Source of the DNA: ChocPot-Mid sp043804925 | GTDB taxonomy: Bacteria > Bacteroidota > Ignavibacteria > Kapaibacteriales > UBA2268 | Reading direction: 5' to 3' | DNA length: 64,000 bases | Assembly: GCA_043804925.1 (NCBI GenBank) | Contig: JAZDIP010000092.1 | Coordinates: 1-64,000 of the forward strand | Shown: positions 61,844-64,000 of the stretch, one piece after another | Layout: each line of letters opens with the position of its first letter | Numbering within the stretch: the stretch's first letter is position 1 | Translations under genes and position numbers: made by a program | Notes under the pieces: generated by a model | Told to the model about the DNA's origin: nothing | Databases searched by the model: none | What the model saw: the letters and a program-made list of their open reading frames with translations, nothing else

Positions 61844-63700
61844 GAAGGATTAAAAACTAAAAGTTCACTGAAGCTATTGTTTCGCATAAGCTCTTTCGTA
61901 AAGCCATTTATTTGGTTGCTAATAAGTGTTATAATTCTGAATACCATATTTTCCATATTTGCCGCTTTTTCTATAGCTGTTGTTAAACCGGTACTTAATT
62001 TGATTTTCGATGCAGGTAAAGAAACTGCCCCGGTACTAAATCAGGTTCATGATGCTATGAAGCCCGGTTTTTTCCAAAGTATTAACCAACTGGTTGACGG
62101 TAATATACAAGGACTTTTATTCGTTCCCAACGATGTTTATGCTTCACTATTGAATTTGAGTATTTTTATCATAGCCGTTTTTATTTTAAAAAATATTTTT
62201 AAATACTGGGCTTCAATAGTCCAAACCAAACTTGAAGAAGGTATTATAAAATATATTAGAGATAAAGTGTTCCAAAAGATGACTTTTCTTTCTGTTGATT
62301 TCTTTGACAAAAATAAAGAAGGCACACTATTATCTGCAATAACAAATGACGTCAGTACAGTTAATACGTCCACTATTTCTGCTTTTGCAAATACCCTACG
62401 GGAAGTAATCCAAATATTGGTATTTGTATTTTTACTCTTGTCAATTTCTCCATATCTTACATTTATTGCATTCAGCAGCAGTATTGTAAGTTTGATACTT
62501 TTAAAGTTTGCAACCAAATATATTCGAAGATATGCAGTGAGAATGCAAAATGCAATGGCTGATTATACGACTGCAATGCAGGAAACCATTGCAGGCATAA
62601 GAGTTGTGAAGGCATATAATGCAGAGAAAAATGCAGTGAGCAGGTTTGTATTGCAAACCAAAAAGTTTGTTATTTCAGCCATAAAGCACAGAAAGGTTAC
62701 TTCAATGATACCATCATTCAACGAAGTATTTGCTATCATTGCTTTATGTGTTGTTTTGTTTGTCGGTGGTTCGCAGGTTTTAGTTACAAAAGAGTTAACT
62801 TCGGCTGACCTGATTGCTTTCCTGTTTTATTTGTTTGCCATAATGTCTCCGATAGCTTTGACATTTGATAATGTTTCAAAGTTCCAGCGAGGTTTTGTGG
62901 CGGCTGAACGTGTCTTTGCCATACTTGATAGTACAGCAACCGTCAAATCCGGAACCAAAAAGGTTAAGACCTTTATGAAGGAGATAGAAATTCGTAACAT
63001 CAACTTTTCCTATGAGAATATAGGCATAATTAAAAATGCAACTTTTGTTATCCCTAAAACCAAAAAGGTTGCATTTGTTGGTGCAAGCGGCAGCGGCAAA
63101 TCAACGATGCTCGATTTAATAATCCGTTTTTATGACCCTAACGATGGTGAGATTTTGATTGACAGCGTTAACATAAAGGACTTTAAACTTTCGTCTTATC
63201 GTTCATTATTTGGCATTGTAAGTCAAGATACTATGCTTTTTAATGACACTATATTGAACAATATTAAATATGGATTCGACGATGCTAAAGATGAAGATAT
63301 AATATCGGCATCAAAAATTGCGAATGCTTATGATTTTATAATGCATCTTACCGATGGTTTCAATACTTATGTCGGTGACAGAGGAGTTATGTTATCAGGT
63401 GGTGAAAGGCAAAGAATAGCCATAGCCAGGGCTTTAGTCAGAAATCCCGAGATTTTGGTATTCGATGAAGCAACTTCTTCCTTGGATTCCGAATCAGAAA
63501 AAATTGTTCAGGATGCCATTGATAAATCTTTGGCTAATAAAACAGCCATTATAGTTGCTCACCGTTTAGCAACAATTATCAACTGTGATGAAATTCATGT
63601 TTTTGATAACGGTAAAATAATTGAAAGCGGAACACATAAAGAATTATTTGCAAAAAATGGGATTTACCGTAAACTTCACGATATTCAGTTTGGCGGGTAA
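61835..63700 (+). CDS. MsbA-like ABC exporter (fused permease/ATPase)
   Basis: 621 residues. The first ~330 residues form a six-helix ABC membrane domain, followed by an ATPase with Walker A GASGSGKST, Q-loop GIVSQDTMLF, signature LSGGERQRIAIARALV, Walker B ILVFDEATSSLD and the H-loop AIIVAHRLATI. Half-size exporters of this layout work as homodimers to flip lipids (MsbA-type lipid A) or export drugs. The start codon is TTG within a 7-bp tandem array; no ATG exists before residue 75, so TTG is favoured. A bidirectional terminator follows. Confidence 0.92.
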   Translation: MKTEGLKTKSSLKLLFRISSFVKPFIWLLISVIILNTIFSIFAAFSIAVVKPVLNLIFDAGKETAPVLNQVHDAMKPGFFQSINQLVDGNIQGLLFVPNDVYASLLNLSIFIIAVFILKNIFKYWASIVQTKLEEGIIKYIRDKVFQKMTFLSVDFFDKNKEGTLLSAITNDVSTVNTSTISAFANTLREVIQILVFVFLLLSISPYLTFIAFSSSIVSLILLKFATKYIRRYAVRMQNAMADYTTAMQETIAGIRVVKAYNAEKNAVSRFVLQTKKFVISAIKHRKVTSMIPSFNEVFAIIALCVVLFVGGSQVLVTKELTSADLIAFLFYLFAIMSPIALTFDNVSKFQRGFVAAERVFAILDSTATVKSGTKKVKTFMKEIEIRNINFSYENIGIIKNATFVIPKTKKVAFVGASGSGKSTMLDLIIRFYDPNDGEILIDSVNIKDFKLSSYRSLFGIVSQDTMLFNDTILNNIKYGFDDAKDEDIISASKIANAYDFIMHLTDGFNTYVGDRGVMLSGGERQRIAIARALVRNPEILVFDEATSSLDSESEKIVQDAIDKSLANKTAIIVAHRLATIINCDEIHVFDNGKIIESGTHKELFAKNGIYRKLHDIQFGG

Positions 63701-63701
63701 A

Positions 63702-63728
63702 AAAAACGGCTCTGATTGAGCCGTTTTT
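63702..63728. terminator. Bidirectional intrinsic terminator
   Basis: AAAAACGGCTC-TGATT-GAGCCGTTTTT is a perfect 11-bp stem with T-runs in both directions, between the convergent exporter and the Cys-heptad gene. Confidence 0.9.
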
Positions 63729-63735
63729 ATTTCAT

Positions 63736-64000
63736 TTATTTCTTCTCGATTTTTACTTTCGTTTTTTGGATTTTGCTATTGTCGCATTCTTTCTTTGCAT
63801 GCTCACATTCTTTCTTTACTTGTTCGCATTCTTTTTTCGCATGCTCACATTCTTTTTTCGCATGCTCACATTCTTTCTTAGCTTCTATACACTTAGTTTT
63901 GTTTGCTTCATCCTTGCATTCGGTTTTTACTGATTCGCATTTAACCTTTGCTTTGTCGCAACAAGATTTTGCTCCGGCTTTTGTACATTCCTTTTTTACT
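63736..64000 (-). CDS. C-terminal part of a Cys-heptad, Lys/Glu-rich repeat protein (truncated by the window)
   Basis: Reading right to left, 87 codons are visible before the stop at 63736-63738. The end is a repeating heptad AKKECEH (CEHAKKECEHAKKE) with cysteines every seven residues at five consecutive positions, plus two shorter seven-residue intervals upstream. The cysteine and the alanine three residues later fall at a and d positions of a coiled coil, with Lys/Glu outside. The upstream part (KAGAKSCCDKAKVKCESV) has the same style. The N-terminus, any signal peptide and the full length are beyond the window. I do not recognise the family. Disulfide cross-linking or metal binding along a helix is possible. 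Confidence 0.75.
   Translation of the reverse strand, partial: VKKECTKAGAKSCCDKAKVKCESVKTECKDEANKTKCIEAKKECEHAKKECEHAKKECEQVKKECEHAKKECDNSKIQKTKVKIEKK

Noticed and set aside
1..64000. tRNA, rRNA and known riboswitches
   Set aside because: No cloverleaf, rRNA core or recognisable riboswitch consensus was found by eye in the intergenic regions; a covariance-model search would be needed to exclude small RNAs.

Overview
The window looks like part of an AT-rich chromosome from the FCB group, most likely the Ignavibacteria/Kapabacteria/Chlorobiota side of Bacteroidota. The main reasons are seven or eight secreted proteins ending in type IX secretion (Por) C-terminal sorting domains, a fused-type KorA/KorB 2-oxoacid:ferredoxin oxidoreductase, a possible futalosine-pathway (MqnA-like) protein, and EttA. 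Several genes have clear Shine-Dalgarno sequences (for example before 4364, 23226 and 47890), which is less usual in classical Bacteroidia. The placement is inference: no rRNA or tRNA gene was seen.

Layout. 0-6.9 kb: SpoU-type RNA methyltransferase, MqnA-like protein, two secreted proteins, a structured intergenic element, dinB and uppP. 6.9-12.9 kb: a MITE-like element with an 8-bp target duplication, two tandem paralogous secreted monoheme (CxxCH) proteins, ettA and a beta-propeller protein. 12.9-14.7 kb: a gene-free island of repeats ending in a sorting-domain pseudogene. 14.8-18 kb: ICMT-like methyltransferase, an isolated nuoJK pair and a porin. 18.2-24.3 kb: a same-strand run of chorismate mutase/DAHP synthase, arylsulfotransferase-like lipoprotein, P-loop sulfotransferase, FkbO/Hyg5-type chorismatase and serC, which may form an aromatic-acid/sulfation unit. 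24.4-28.3 kb: HAD protein, a small conserved protein and korAB. 28.5-35.8 kb: a 1410-aa subtilase and a 973-aa surface protein. 36-45.8 kb: a BrnT-type toxin-antitoxin cassette flanked by a duplicated osmC start, osmC-gltP, mnmA, pgi, a pentapeptide-like membrane protein, a second repeat island and rtcB. 45.8-53.3 kb: propeller protein, rluB-type synthase, Tat-exported superoxide dismutase, dacB, miaA and a Na+ symporter. 53.4-60.1 kb: a second MITE-like copy, then a marR-adaptor-RND-TolC efflux operon preceded by a tandem 15-bp operator-like repeat. 60.3-64 kb: a T9SS cargo protein, a TlpA-like thioredoxin, an MsbA-like exporter and a truncated protein whose cysteines recur every seven residues.

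The most striking pattern is in the DNA. Short tandem arrays with a 7-bp period, but with many different unit sequences, occur in the gene-free islands and abut or overlap gene ends (ettA, mnmA, sulfotransferase, RND permease). They also occur in frame inside the subtilase and DacB genes, and one contains the only plausible start codon of the MsbA-like exporter. Alongside them are dispersed hairpin-forming repeats and a two-copy MITE-like family. Together they show a genome that accumulates small repeats at gene boundaries.
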